From assembly GCF_041320595.1 (NCBI RefSeq), contig NZ_CP166625.1:2602001-2666000 (forward strand): 64,000 nt of DNA, written 5' to 3'. Below the pieces are notes generated by a model, which was given only the letters and a program-made list of their open reading frames with translations, was not told the DNA's origin and made no database searches. Both the position numbers and the translations under genes were made by a program. This stretch comes from Pleomorphomonas sp. PLEO. Its GTDB lineage: Bacteria; Pseudomonadota; Alphaproteobacteria; Rhizobiales; Pleomorphomonadaceae. Positions 1 through 8,516 of this stretch are shown piece after piece. The first letter of the stretch is position 1, and every line of letters starts with the position of its first letter.

Positions 1-1202
1 CGGGATATGGCCTCGCCGCGCTGGGCCATCTCCGACAGGCCGACCGCATGGTCGATACTGTCCTCGGGGCGGGTGCGACCGGAGCCAAGCCGCAACAGCG
101 CCATGCCTATGGCATAACAATCCATTGTCGAGAGATAGCCGCTGTCGTCGGCAAATACCGGGCGGACGACCGGCGCATCCTCGAGATACCGCTCGGGGTG
201 ATCGACGAAATCGGTCGGGCCACCGAAGGCGGCGATCATGCGCGCAAAGCGCTCGGCGGCGCTGCCGTCATCGAGTCGAGCCTCCGCCAGGCGCCGACCC
301 GCCGCGATATCATCCGCAAGCCCCCCCATCACCAGCGTCTCGGCAGCCAGCGCCAACACCGTTTCGAGCACGCGCGGCTCGCGGGCTGTGCCGGTGAGGA
401 AAGCGACGATCTCGCGCAACTGCGGATTGCTGCCGACGGCGGAGCCGAGAATAACCGTAAGGTCGGAAATGAGGGCCACCATGGGAATGCCGACACCGGC
501 GGCGACGCCGACGAGGCTTTCGGCCAGCTCGCGGGCCCGGCCGATGTCGGCCATGAAGGCGCCGGACCCGAAGGGCACCGTCATCACCAGGCCGTTGATG
601 CCGGCGGCGAGCTTCTTGGACATGATCGATCCGGTGATCAACGGCACGCTCTCAACCGTGGCGCTGACATCCCGGGTGAAGTAGATCGGCCTGTCGGCCG
701 GTGCGAGATCGGCGGTGGGGCCAATGATTGCGCCGCCCACCTCGGCGACCGTGCGCATGAAAAGCTCTGTCGTGGGGGCGGTGTCATACCCGGCAATGGC
801 GTCGAGCAGGTCGATCTCGCCGCCGGTGTGGCCGAGACCCCGGGCCGAGATCATCGGCATGTGGATGCCGCAGGCCGCCACCAGCGGCACCAGAATGAGG
901 CTGATCTTCTCGTCGCCGACGCCGCCGCTTGAGTGCTTGTCGATGATGGTCGGCCCCGACAGACCTATTTCCGACCAGTCGATCACTCGGCCGCTGTCGC
1001 GCATCGCCAGCGTATAGGCGAGCCGTTCCTCCGCCGTCATGCCGTTGAGATAGACCGCCATGGTGAAGGCGCCGATCTGGCTGGGGCTGACGCTGCCATC
1101 CGTCGTACCTCGGACGAAGCGCGCGATGTCCTCGGGCGCAAGGGGTAGTCGGTCGCGCTTGCGGCGGATCACTTCCTGCGGGACGAAGTCGGGATTGGTC
1201 AT
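1..1202 (-). CDS. deoA: thymidine phosphorylase (partial, C-terminus beyond window)
   Basis: The minus-strand frame from ATG at 1202 runs off the left edge, giving about 400 residues of a family usually near 440. It starts MTNPDFVPQEVIRRKRD and carries the glycine-rich phosphate-binding stretch KHSSGGVGDEKISL typical of thymidine/pyrimidine nucleoside phosphorylases, followed by an SARGLGHTGG segment. The enzyme splits thymidine or deoxyuridine with phosphate into base and deoxyribose-1-phosphate. It is the last visible gene of the nucleoside transport and salvage operon, 31 nt after the nucleoside hydrolase. Family assignment is secure; thymidine versus broader pyrimidine specificity is inferred. 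Confidence 0.9.
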   Translation of the reverse strand, partial: MTNPDFVPQEVIRRKRDRLPLAPEDIARFVRGTTDGSVSPSQIGAFTMAVYLNGMTAEERLAYTLAMRDSGRVIDWSEIGLSGPTIIDKHSSGGVGDEKISLILVPLVAACGIHMPMISARGLGHTGGEIDLLDAIAGYDTAPTTELFMRTVAEVGGAIIGPTADLAPADRPIYFTRDVSATVESVPLITGSIMSKKLAAGINGLVMTVPFGSGAFMADIGRARELAESLVGVAAGVGIPMVALISDLTVILGSAVGSNPQLREIVAFLTGTAREPRVLETVLALAAETLVMGGLADDIAAGRRLAEARLDDGSAAERFARMIAAFGGPTDFVDHPERYLEDAPVVRPVFADDSGYLSTMDCYAIGMALLRLGSGRTRPEDSIDHAVGLSEMAQRGEAIS

Positions 1203-1233
1203 CGGAAGGTCTCCGTCACGTCGGGGCAGACTC

Positions 1234-2175
1234 TCAGGGCAGGCGCGCGAGCCGCGCGGCGAGCAGATCATAGAAGCCGTCCACATCGACCTGCCTCAGG
1301 AAGGTGGCATTGGCGGGCCGTTCGGTGACGCGCCACCAGTCGACGACGGTCATGCCGGTGGTGTAGGTGCCGGTCAGCTCCACTTCGACGTTGACGAAGC
1401 GGCCGGCGAACAGGTCGGGCCGCAGCAGATAGGCGACGGCGCAGGGGTCGTGCAGAGGCGCGCCATCCCAACCATATTTCTTCAGATCGAAATGTTCGGA
1501 AAAGCGCAGCATGGCCGCCGCCGCCTTGGCCGACGCGGTGCCCGATGCCTCGATGGCAGCAAGGCGGGCCGGCGTCGACCGGCACTGATGCGTCACGTCC
1601 ATCGGGACCATGGTGATCTTGAGGCCGCTCTTCAAAACCACGTCCACCGCTTCGGGGGCGACGTAGTCGTTGAAGCCGGCGGACGGCGTGATGTTGCCGC
1701 CCTCGCTGAAAGAGCCGGAGATCATCACCAGTTCGCCGATGCCGGCCTTGATGCTTGGTGCCTGGACGAGCGCCAGGGCGAGGTTGGTGAGCGGGCCGAG
1801 CGTTACCAGTGTGATTTCGCCGGGCGCTGCGGCATGCAGTGTGTCGATCAGGAAGGCGACGCCGTGTTTTGCCTGCACCGGCAGATGAGGGACCGGCAGG
1901 CTGGGGCCGTCGAGCCCCGTCGGGCCGTGCACATGTTCGGCTGTGACCAGCGGGCGCCGCATCGGTCGGTCGCAGCCGGCATGGAGGGGGACGTCGAGCC
2001 GGTCGGCGAGTTCCAGAACCTGACGGGCGTTATAGGTGGTGCGTTCAAGCGGCACGTTGCCGGCAACGGTGACGATGCCCAGCACCTCGAGCTCGTCGGG
2101 CGAAGCGAGCGCCATCAGCATGGCGACGGCGTCATCCTGTCCGGGATCGGTATCGATGATGATCTTGCGCGCCAT
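1234..2175 (-). CDS. nucleoside hydrolase (inosine-uridine preferring type)
   Basis: The protein of 313 residues begins MARKIIIDTDPGQDDA; the DTDPGQDD stretch is the calcium-binding signature of nucleoside N-ribohydrolases, which cut nucleosides into ribose and free base. A start 13 codons further upstream is open, but ATG at 2175 lies one base after the stop of the upstream amidohydrolase, as expected for translational coupling, and matches the family N-terminus. Later segments MISGSFSEGGNITPSAGFND and DPCAVAYLL fit the family. It should act in the cytoplasm on nucleosides brought in by the ABC transporter of the same operon. Substrate preference cannot be read from the sequence. Confidence 0.92.
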   Translation of the reverse strand: MARKIIIDTDPGQDDAVAMLMALASPDELEVLGIVTVAGNVPLERTTYNARQVLELADRLDVPLHAGCDRPMRRPLVTAEHVHGPTGLDGPSLPVPHLPVQAKHGVAFLIDTLHAAAPGEITLVTLGPLTNLALALVQAPSIKAGIGELVMISGSFSEGGNITPSAGFNDYVAPEAVDVVLKSGLKITMVPMDVTHQCRSTPARLAAIEASGTASAKAAAAMLRFSEHFDLKKYGWDGAPLHDPCAVAYLLRPDLFAGRFVNVEVELTGTYTTGMTVVDWWRVTERPANATFLRQVDVDGFYDLLAARLARLP

Positions 2176-2176
2176 G

Positions 2177-3721
2177 TCAGGGTTGCTTCCGCCAGGCCGG
2201 CAGGTCGCCGGCATATCGATTGAGGCCGAGATCGACCTGCGATGCCCGGCGATGCACCTCGGCGAACGAGGCTTCGAACACCCGGCCGCGCTGTTCGTTC
2301 ATCGCCTGCTCGGCGAGATGGGCGGGCATCAGTTCGGCGATCTCGTCGAATATGGTCCGCTCGTCGACGCGGGTGAGGCGACCGTCCTCAACCACGACGT
2401 CGCCGGCCACCATCACCAGCCTGACCGAGTTGCCGTTCTCGGCGAATACCAGATGTTTGACCGGGTCGTTGAGCGGCATGAAGGAATAGGTGTCGAGGTC
2501 GAGAATGACGAGATCGGCGGCCTTGCCGACGGCGAGCGAACCGGTGACCTCGCCGAGGCGGCCGGCACGGGCGCCACCCTGCGTTGCCATCGCCAGCACT
2601 TCGGCCGCCGTCAGCCAGTCGGCGGGATCGGGACCCGGCACGCCCTGCATCAGGGCGGTGACGCGCATCAGGTCGAAAACGCGGGCGCTGTCGTTGGACG
2701 ACAGGCCGTCGGTGCCGAGGGCGACATTGATGCCGGCTTCGAGCATGCGGCGGATCGGCGCGACGCCCGAACCAAGGCGCAGGTTGGAAATGGCATTATG
2801 GGCCACCGAGACGCCGGCCTCGCCCATCAGGGCCATATCGTCATCGCTCACCCAGACGGCGTGGGCGATGGTCGTCTGGGAACTCAGGATCCCGAGATCG
2901 GCCATGTAGGCGATGAGGCTCTTGCCATGGAACTCTGGCCCGGTCACCGCTTGCACCTTGGTTTCCAGCACGTGGGTGTGGAACTGCAGGTCGTGCCGGA
3001 CGGCGAAGTCGTGACAGGCCACCAGGAGATCGGGCGGGCAGCGCTGCGGCGCCGATGGCGCCACCATGAAGCGCAGCCGCCCCTTGCGGCCGTGGAAGGC
3101 GGCATGGGCCGCCGCACAGAAATCGAGATAGGTCGAAGTGTTGGTCAGCGCGGCGGCATCGAGCGTCGTCCGCAGATCGGTCGGCATGACGGCGCGGGCA
3201 TAGGGCAACGTGTCGAGCGTCGGAATATTGATCACCGCGTTCGAGATCGTCGCCCGGATGCCGGCATCGTCATAGGCTTGGACGGCGGCCAGCATGCGTT
3301 CGAGATCGTGGCCCGGCGGATCGAAGAAGTCGTCGGAGAGGGCGGTGACGCCGCTCTTCAGCGACTCCATCGCCAGCAGCAGGCTACGCAGGTAGAGAAG
3401 CCGTGGGGAGACCGGCGCGTCGACCAGGAACGGGTAGGCATAGAGCGACCACACTTCAAGCGGCATGCGCTCGAAACGGCCGCGCAGAAAAGTCTCGCTC
3501 GAGTGGGTGTGGGCATTGACGAGCCCCGGTATGATCAGGTGGCCGGCGGCTTCGACGACGCGGTCGCCGGGCCGGGGCAAGATGGTCCCGCCGATGGCGG
3601 CGATGCGCCCGTCCTCGACGAGGAGATCGCCAGTCTGGATGATAAAGCCGGCTGGACCGTCGAGCGTTAGCAGGCTACCGCCGCGCAGCAGGATCGGGGA
3701 TGGCAGCGTGTCGGTCATCAT
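2177..3721 (-). CDS. amidohydrolase family deaminase (guanine/SAH deaminase-like)
   Basis: A 514-residue metal-dependent hydrolase with the usual ligand order: NAHTHS near residue 65, FHTHVLE, AHAVW and the late TDGLSSND aspartate. Such cytosine/guanine/S-adenosylhomocysteine deaminase-type proteins deaminate purine or pyrimidine rings. In this operon the likely job is deamination of a nucleobase or nucleoside before or after glycosidic cleavage; the exact substrate is inferred, not seen. Two adjacent ATG codons (3721 and 3718) could start it. It begins 4 nt after the SDR stop and ends 1 nt before the nucleoside hydrolase start. Confidence 0.85.
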   Translation of the reverse strand: MMTDTLPSPILLRGGSLLTLDGPAGFIIQTGDLLVEDGRIAAIGGTILPRPGDRVVEAAGHLIIPGLVNAHTHSSETFLRGRFERMPLEVWSLYAYPFLVDAPVSPRLLYLRSLLLAMESLKSGVTALSDDFFDPPGHDLERMLAAVQAYDDAGIRATISNAVINIPTLDTLPYARAVMPTDLRTTLDAAALTNTSTYLDFCAAAHAAFHGRKGRLRFMVAPSAPQRCPPDLLVACHDFAVRHDLQFHTHVLETKVQAVTGPEFHGKSLIAYMADLGILSSQTTIAHAVWVSDDDMALMGEAGVSVAHNAISNLRLGSGVAPIRRMLEAGINVALGTDGLSSNDSARVFDLMRVTALMQGVPGPDPADWLTAAEVLAMATQGGARAGRLGEVTGSLAVGKAADLVILDLDTYSFMPLNDPVKHLVFAENGNSVRLVMVAGDVVVEDGRLTRVDERTIFDEIAELMPAHLAEQAMNEQRGRVFEASFAEVHRRASQVDLGLNRYAGDLPAWRKQP

Positions 3722-3725
3722 CGCC

Positions 3726-4544
3726 TCAATACGGAGTGTCGCCGCCGTCGATGTTGATCGCCTGGCCGCGGATCAGCATGGCGTCGTCGGACAGCAGGAA
3801 GGAGACGCAGCGGCCGATTTCCTCGGGCGTCGTATGGCGCTTGAGCTGACCGGAGACCATCTGGTCGAAAACCGCCGCCGGTGGTTCGCCGGACAGCGAG
3901 GAGTAGACCTCCGCCACCTGTCGCAACATCGGCGTTGCCACCGAACCCGGACAGACGCAGTTGACGTTGATGTCGTTGGCGGCGAGAGTTGCCGAGAGCA
4001 TGCGGGTCATGGAAATCAGCGCCGCCTTGGTCGCGCTGTAGGCGATCATCGTCTCGGCGTGCCCGACCTTGCCGGCCTCCGAGGAGATGTTGACGATGGC
4101 GCCACTGACATCGCGCTCGATCATCGATTTCGCCACCAGCCGGGCCGCCTCGTAGGCGCCGAACACGTTGATCTCGAACTGGCGGCGCCAGATGTCGAGG
4201 CCATGTTCGAGCGGCGGTGCGTGCAGGGCCACGGCGGCGCCGTTGACGAGGCCGTCGAGCCGGCCGTGCCAGGCGAGCGCCTGTTCGACCATGGCGGCTA
4301 CCGAGTCAGCATCGGCGATGTCGACGGTGATCGGCAGCACGCGCGGGGCCGGTGAAATTCGCGATGGATCGAGATCGGCCGCTGCGACGAAGGCGCCGGC
4401 ATCGAGCAGTGTCGAGACCAGCCCCGCGCCGACACCGCCGGCCGCGCCGGTGACCAGAAAGGTTTTGCCGGCGTGGGCTTCAGTCTTCACGGCCGGCCGA
4501 ATGGGCAGCGGTGGATGGCTGCCGAACTTGGCGTATGCGGTCAT
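3726..4544 (-). CDS. SDR family NAD(P)-dependent oxidoreductase
   Basis: A 272-residue short-chain dehydrogenase. It has the Rossmann motif VTGAAGGVGAGL near residue 32, the NGAA-type segment, the catalytic Ser in NISSEAG and the YSATK Tyr-Lys pair, then the CPGSVATPM cofactor-clamp motif. The product oxidises or reduces an unidentified alcohol or ketone with NAD(P). Its start overlaps the stop of the VOC gene by four bases (ATGA), so it is co-translated with the transporter operon. A role on a sugar moiety released from nucleosides is only an inference from context. Confidence 0.88.
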   Translation of the reverse strand: MTAYAKFGSHPPLPIRPAVKTEAHAGKTFLVTGAAGGVGAGLVSTLLDAGAFVAAADLDPSRISPAPRVLPITVDIADADSVAAMVEQALAWHGRLDGLVNGAAVALHAPPLEHGLDIWRRQFEINVFGAYEAARLVAKSMIERDVSGAIVNISSEAGKVGHAETMIAYSATKAALISMTRMLSATLAANDINVNCVCPGSVATPMLRQVAEVYSSLSGEPPAAVFDQMVSGQLKRHTTPEEIGRCVSFLLSDDAMLIRGQAINIDGGDTPY

Positions 4545-4981
4545 CGGGCGCCCTCGCTTGTGTCGATCTTGCCGGGCGCGCCACCGGGCAGCCAGGCGTA
4601 AAGTTCCCAGACCTCGCGGTCCGGCCCGGTGAAATAGGCGCCGTAGGCGTTCCAGGCATAAGGTGCCGGTGGCGCCACGAAAGCGACGCCGGCCGCGCTC
4701 AGCTCGTCATAGGCGGAGTCGAGTTCGGCCATACTGTTGAGTTTCACGGCGATCAGCACGGCGCTGTCCGAGTCCGGGTCGACCGGCGTGCCCGTGTGGG
4801 CGGACAGGTGGCCGCGCTCCCAAAGGGCCAGTGTCAGACCGGCACCGGAGAAGTCGGCAAAGCCGGGGGCGCGATGCTTGAGACGAAAACCGAGACGATC
4901 GCGATAGAAGGCGATGGAGGCCTCAAGGTCGCGGACGAGGACGCAGACGTCGCTGATGGCGTGGCGCTGGGCAAAGGTCAT
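4541..4981 (-). CDS. VOC (glyoxalase/bleomycin resistance fold) family protein
   Basis: A 146-residue protein with one vicinal-oxygen-chelate module: ISDVCVLVRDLEASIAFYRDRLGFRL at the N-terminus and the closing motif YFTGPDREVWELYAW. The frame is open further upstream, but ATG at 4981 fits the domain boundary and lies 8 nt after the stop of the permease gene. Such proteins are small metal-dependent lyases, isomerases or dioxygenases, or binding proteins. It sits between the transporter and the SDR gene with tight spacing, so it probably serves the same pathway; the reaction is unknown. Confidence 0.82.
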   Translation of the reverse strand: MTFAQRHAISDVCVLVRDLEASIAFYRDRLGFRLKHRAPGFADFSGAGLTLALWERGHLSAHTGTPVDPDSDSAVLIAVKLNSMAELDSAYDELSAAGVAFVAPPAPYAWNAYGAYFTGPDREVWELYAWLPGGAPGKIDTSEGAR

Positions 4982-4989
4982 GTCGGGCC

Positions 4990-5886
4990 TCAATAGTCGC
5001 GTAATTCGCCGAAGCTTGCCGGGGCCGCCGCCGCGCCGCCACGCAGGCGACCACTCAGCCAGACGCCGAAAATGGTGGCGAGATAGGGGAGGGCGAGCAG
5101 AAGATCGTGGGGCACCGCGTCGCCGAACACCAACTGGGCGCGGATGCCGAGCGCGCCGACCAGCGAGAAGAATATGGCCGCCAACGCCGCGCCGATCGGA
5201 TGAGACGCGCCGAACACCACGGCGGCGAAGGCCATGAAGCCGCGACCGGCCGTCATGTTCTGGGCGAAGATCTGCAAGCTGCCGGTGGCAAGTTCCGCGC
5301 CGCCGGCCGCCGCCAGCACGCCGCCAAAGGCGAGGGCGAACAGGCGCATGCGCGAGGGATCCACGCCAGCGCTGCGGGCGGCGAACGGATGCTCGCCCGA
5401 GGCGGCGAGCTGCAGGCCGAAGCGGGTGCGCCGCAGCAGCACCCACATGCCGAACACCACGAAAGGCATCGCTGCGACCAGGATCGACAGCGAGGCGAAG
5501 GGGCCGAAGGCCTCTCCGAGGCGGGGCAGCCCGAAGGGGGCGGTCACCGAGGCCTGACTGCCGAAGATCGACTGCGAGGCGAGCGAGGTGCCGCCGATGC
5601 CGAGGCCGGTGAGACCAAGCCCGGCGATGATGGGATTAGCCTTGAGCTTCTCGATGGCGAACCAGAGGAGGACCGAGGCCAGCACCGAGAAAATGACGGC
5701 GGCGAGCAGCGCGAGACCGAGCGAACCGGTCAACACGATGCCAATGACGGTGGCGGCGGCGCCGATGATCATGACGCCCTCGAGGCCGAGATGCCAGATG
5801 CCGGCGCGCTGAGCGATGACGCCGGCCATGGTGACGTAGACGAGGGGCGTGGCCGACCGCAGGATGGCGACGATGAGATCGGTCAT
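4990..5886 (-). CDS. nucleoside ABC transporter permease (second permease)
   Basis: An integral membrane protein of 298 residues of the branched-chain/BMP-type permease family (YufQ-like). It starts MTDLIVAILRSATPLVYVTMAGVIAQRAGIW and contains the conserved GLEGVMIIGAA segment and many hydrophobic helices. The start at 5886 overlaps the stop of the preceding permease by four bases (ATGA). A longer open frame upstream reads through the other gene and is not used. With the neighbouring permease it should form the heterodimeric channel for nucleoside import. Confidence 0.9.
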   Translation of the reverse strand: MTDLIVAILRSATPLVYVTMAGVIAQRAGIWHLGLEGVMIIGAAATVIGIVLTGSLGLALLAAVIFSVLASVLLWFAIEKLKANPIIAGLGLTGLGIGGTSLASQSIFGSQASVTAPFGLPRLGEAFGPFASLSILVAAMPFVVFGMWVLLRRTRFGLQLAASGEHPFAARSAGVDPSRMRLFALAFGGVLAAAGGAELATGSLQIFAQNMTAGRGFMAFAAVVFGASHPIGAALAAIFFSLVGALGIRAQLVFGDAVPHDLLLALPYLATIFGVWLSGRLRGGAAAAPASFGELRDY

Positions 5887-6941
5887 TGGGGCTTTGCGCT
5901 CCTTCCGGCGCCACCGGTAACCCGACCGATCAGGCGATCGAGGTGGGCCGACCGCGCGGTGATGAACAGGGCGATGGCGGCGTTGATGATGTCGATGGCC
6001 GCCGATGGCAGGCCCGCCATGACCGGCAGATAGAGCGCGGCCGAGGCGAGGCCGCCAAAGAACAGGGCGCCGATGGCGGTTCCGCCCACCGACAGGTTGG
6101 CGACGAGGGCAATCAGGATGGCGGTGAAGCCATGGGCGGGCAGGAAGCCACCGACCAGCCGGCCGTTGGGGCCGAACACTTCGATGGTGCCGGCCAGACC
6201 GGCCAGGCCGCCGGCAACGAGAAAGCTCGTCAGGCCGAGCCACCAGACCTTGGCGCCCTGCCAACGCACCATGACCGGATTTCGACCGGCGAGGCTGGCG
6301 ACGACGCCGAAGGCGCTGCGGTTGACCAGCAGCCACATCAGCACCCCGACGATGATGGCGATTGCGATGATGGTCGGCGACAGGCCGAGCGAGTTGGAAA
6401 TGCGGTAGGCGGCGGCCAGTGGCCGGCTCGACGATTGCTGGCCGCTGCCCGAGGGGTCCTTGAGCGGGCCGGTGGTGACGTAGATCAGTAGCAGCGTTGC
6501 CAGGAAGTTGCCCATCAGCGTGGTGATCGTCTCATCGGTCCCCGACCGCAGGCGGAGGAGCCCCGGCCACAGCGCCCACAGCGCACCACCCACCATGCCA
6601 GCCAGAAACGAGAGGGGTACCAACACGATGGCCGGCGCGCCGTTCAACCAGGTGGCGGCGCAGGTGGCGGCGATGGCGCCAACGTAGAACTGTCCCTGGG
6701 CCCCGATGTTGAAGAAGCCCGACCGGAACGACAGGCCAACGCCGACGGCGGTGATGAACAGTGGAACGGCCCAGCGCAGGCTCTGCGTCAGCCCGCCGCT
6801 CCTCAGGAAGGCACCTTCGACGATGGCTTCGAACATGGCGATGGCCGAATAGCCGGCGAATTCGAAGATGATGCCGCAGAGGGCGAGCGCCAGGGCGATG
6901 AAGACGGCGGCGCGCAGGACGACCACGAGGTTGCTGTTCAT
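5883..6941 (-). CDS. nucleoside ABC transporter permease (first permease)
   Basis: A 352-residue polytopic membrane protein (YufP-like) with an N-terminal helix from about residue 5, a conserved FNIGAQGQFYVGAIAAT segment and GTDETITTLMGNFLA in the cytoplasmic coupling region. It pairs with the next permease. Both of its ends overlap neighbouring genes by four bases, which points to strict translational coupling with the ATPase and the second permease. The family covers ABC importers of purine and pyrimidine nucleosides that work with BMP-type lipoprotein or periplasmic binding proteins. Confidence 0.92.
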   Translation of the reverse strand: MNSNLVVVLRAAVFIALALALCGIIFEFAGYSAIAMFEAIVEGAFLRSGGLTQSLRWAVPLFITAVGVGLSFRSGFFNIGAQGQFYVGAIAATCAATWLNGAPAIVLVPLSFLAGMVGGALWALWPGLLRLRSGTDETITTLMGNFLATLLLIYVTTGPLKDPSGSGQQSSSRPLAAAYRISNSLGLSPTIIAIAIIVGVLMWLLVNRSAFGVVASLAGRNPVMVRWQGAKVWWLGLTSFLVAGGLAGLAGTIEVFGPNGRLVGGFLPAHGFTAILIALVANLSVGGTAIGALFFGGLASAALYLPVMAGLPSAAIDIINAAIALFITARSAHLDRLIGRVTGGAGRSAKPQ

Positions 6942-8497
6942 GAGGTGGCTCCCGTCATGGCGGCGCCGACGGCTCCGAGGGCGTAGGGCGGCCGGTAGTC
7001 GGCGACGATCCGGCCCGACAGCATCACCACCAGACGGTCGGAGATGTCGAACAGCTCATCGAGGTCGGAGGAGATGAGCAGCACGGCGGCGCCCTGGTCG
7101 CGCGCCGCCCGCAGTGCCTGCCAGACGAAGGCGGTGGCGCCGATGTCGAGCCCGCGCGTCGGCTGCGCGGCGATGATCAGGCGGGCGTCGTCATGCACTT
7201 CGCGCGAAAAGATCAGCTTCTGGGCGTTGCCGCCCGATAGCGATCCGGCTCGTTGCTCGCCCGAGCGGTAGCGCACATCCCAGCGCTTCAGCGCCGCGTC
7301 GGTCTCTTGTCGCAAAGCTGCCGGCCGGATGGACTTCAGCAGCGAGCCGGCCAGCAAGCGGCGGATGGCCCAGTTCTCCCACAGGGATGACGAGAGGCTG
7401 AGGCCTTCGCTGTTGCGCTCGAAGGGGATGATGCTGAGGCCGCGCCGGCGACGCTCGCCGAGATCGGCGGTGGTGACGATAGTGCCGGCCAGCTCGATGC
7501 TGCCCTCGGCCACTCCGGCAAGCCCGGCGATGGCGCGTACCAGCGTCTTCTGACCATTACCCTCGACGCCGGCGATGCCGACGATCTCGCCGGGCCAGAG
7601 ATCGAGAGACACGGCTTCGAGCGCCGGCCCCTCGGCATCGGGCTGTGTCGATACATGGTTGAGCCGGAGAATGGGAGGCGCGTCGACAGCCGCCGGAACG
7701 GTGATGACGGCAGGGACGGTCGGCTCTGCCCCGACCAGCGCGGCGGCATCGGTTTCGGATGGCGATCCACCGCCGACGATGAGGTCCGCCACCACCGCTG
7801 GGCTAAGCGTATCGGTGGGCAGGGAGGCGGCGACGAGGCGGCCGCCACGCAGCACGCTGACGGTGTCGGCGACCGCCAGCACTTCGCGAATCTTGTGCAG
7901 GACCAGAATGACGGTGACGCCGTTCTTCTTGAGCCGGCGGACGCGTTCGAACAGGGCATCGGCCCCGGATGGCGACAGAACCGCCGTCGGCTCGTCGAGG
8001 ATCAGGATGTTGGCGTCGGAGACCATGGCCCTGGCGATCTCGACGCTTTGCTGCGTCTCCACCGGCAGGTCGCGGATCCGCCGGCCGGGATCGACGTCGA
8101 TATCGAGCGCTTGGAGATGGGGCTGCCAGCGGCGAACCAGGCTCCGGCCGCTGAACACCGGGCCGAAGCGCTCGGCGCCGAATTCCATGGCTTCGGCGAC
8201 GGTAAAAGATGGCGGCAGGGCGAAGCTCTGGTGAACCAGCTCCACGCCCAGCCGCCGCGCCTCGCGGACCTTGCCCAGGGGGAGAGGCCGTCCGTCGATG
8301 GCGATCGCGCCCGCGTCGGGCCGGATAAGACCGGCGGCGACGCGGGCGAAGGTTGTCTTGCCGGCACCGTTCTGGCCGACGACGGCGTGGATGAGGCCCC
8401 GTTCGAAGGTAAGGCACACCTCGGATAAGGCGACGAAATCACCGAACCTGACGGTGATTTCGTTACATGCGAGAGCCGGAGGCAACGGGGCGGTCAT
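6938..8497 (-). CDS. nucleoside ABC transporter ATPase (two ABC domains)
   Basis: A 519-residue protein with two fused ABC modules. The first has Walker A GQNGAGKTT near residue 40 and Walker B ILILDEPTAVLS. The second has a degenerate Walker A (GVEGNGQKTL), a good signature LSGGNAQK, and a Walker B reading IIAAQPTRGLD where the catalytic Glu is replaced. One active and one degenerate site is normal for sugar and nucleoside importers of this type. It energises the two downstream permeases, with whose gene it overlaps by four bases. Confidence 0.93.
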   Translation of the reverse strand: MTAPLPPALACNEITVRFGDFVALSEVCLTFERGLIHAVVGQNGAGKTTFARVAAGLIRPDAGAIAIDGRPLPLGKVREARRLGVELVHQSFALPPSFTVAEAMEFGAERFGPVFSGRSLVRRWQPHLQALDIDVDPGRRIRDLPVETQQSVEIARAMVSDANILILDEPTAVLSPSGADALFERVRRLKKNGVTVILVLHKIREVLAVADTVSVLRGGRLVAASLPTDTLSPAVVADLIVGGGSPSETDAAALVGAEPTVPAVITVPAAVDAPPILRLNHVSTQPDAEGPALEAVSLDLWPGEIVGIAGVEGNGQKTLVRAIAGLAGVAEGSIELAGTIVTTADLGERRRRGLSIIPFERNSEGLSLSSSLWENWAIRRLLAGSLLKSIRPAALRQETDAALKRWDVRYRSGEQRAGSLSGGNAQKLIFSREVHDDARLIIAAQPTRGLDIGATAFVWQALRAARDQGAAVLLISSDLDELFDISDRLVVMLSGRIVADYRPPYALGAVGAAMTGATS

Positions 8498-8516
8498 CGA
8501 AGGGGCGCGTCCGGGG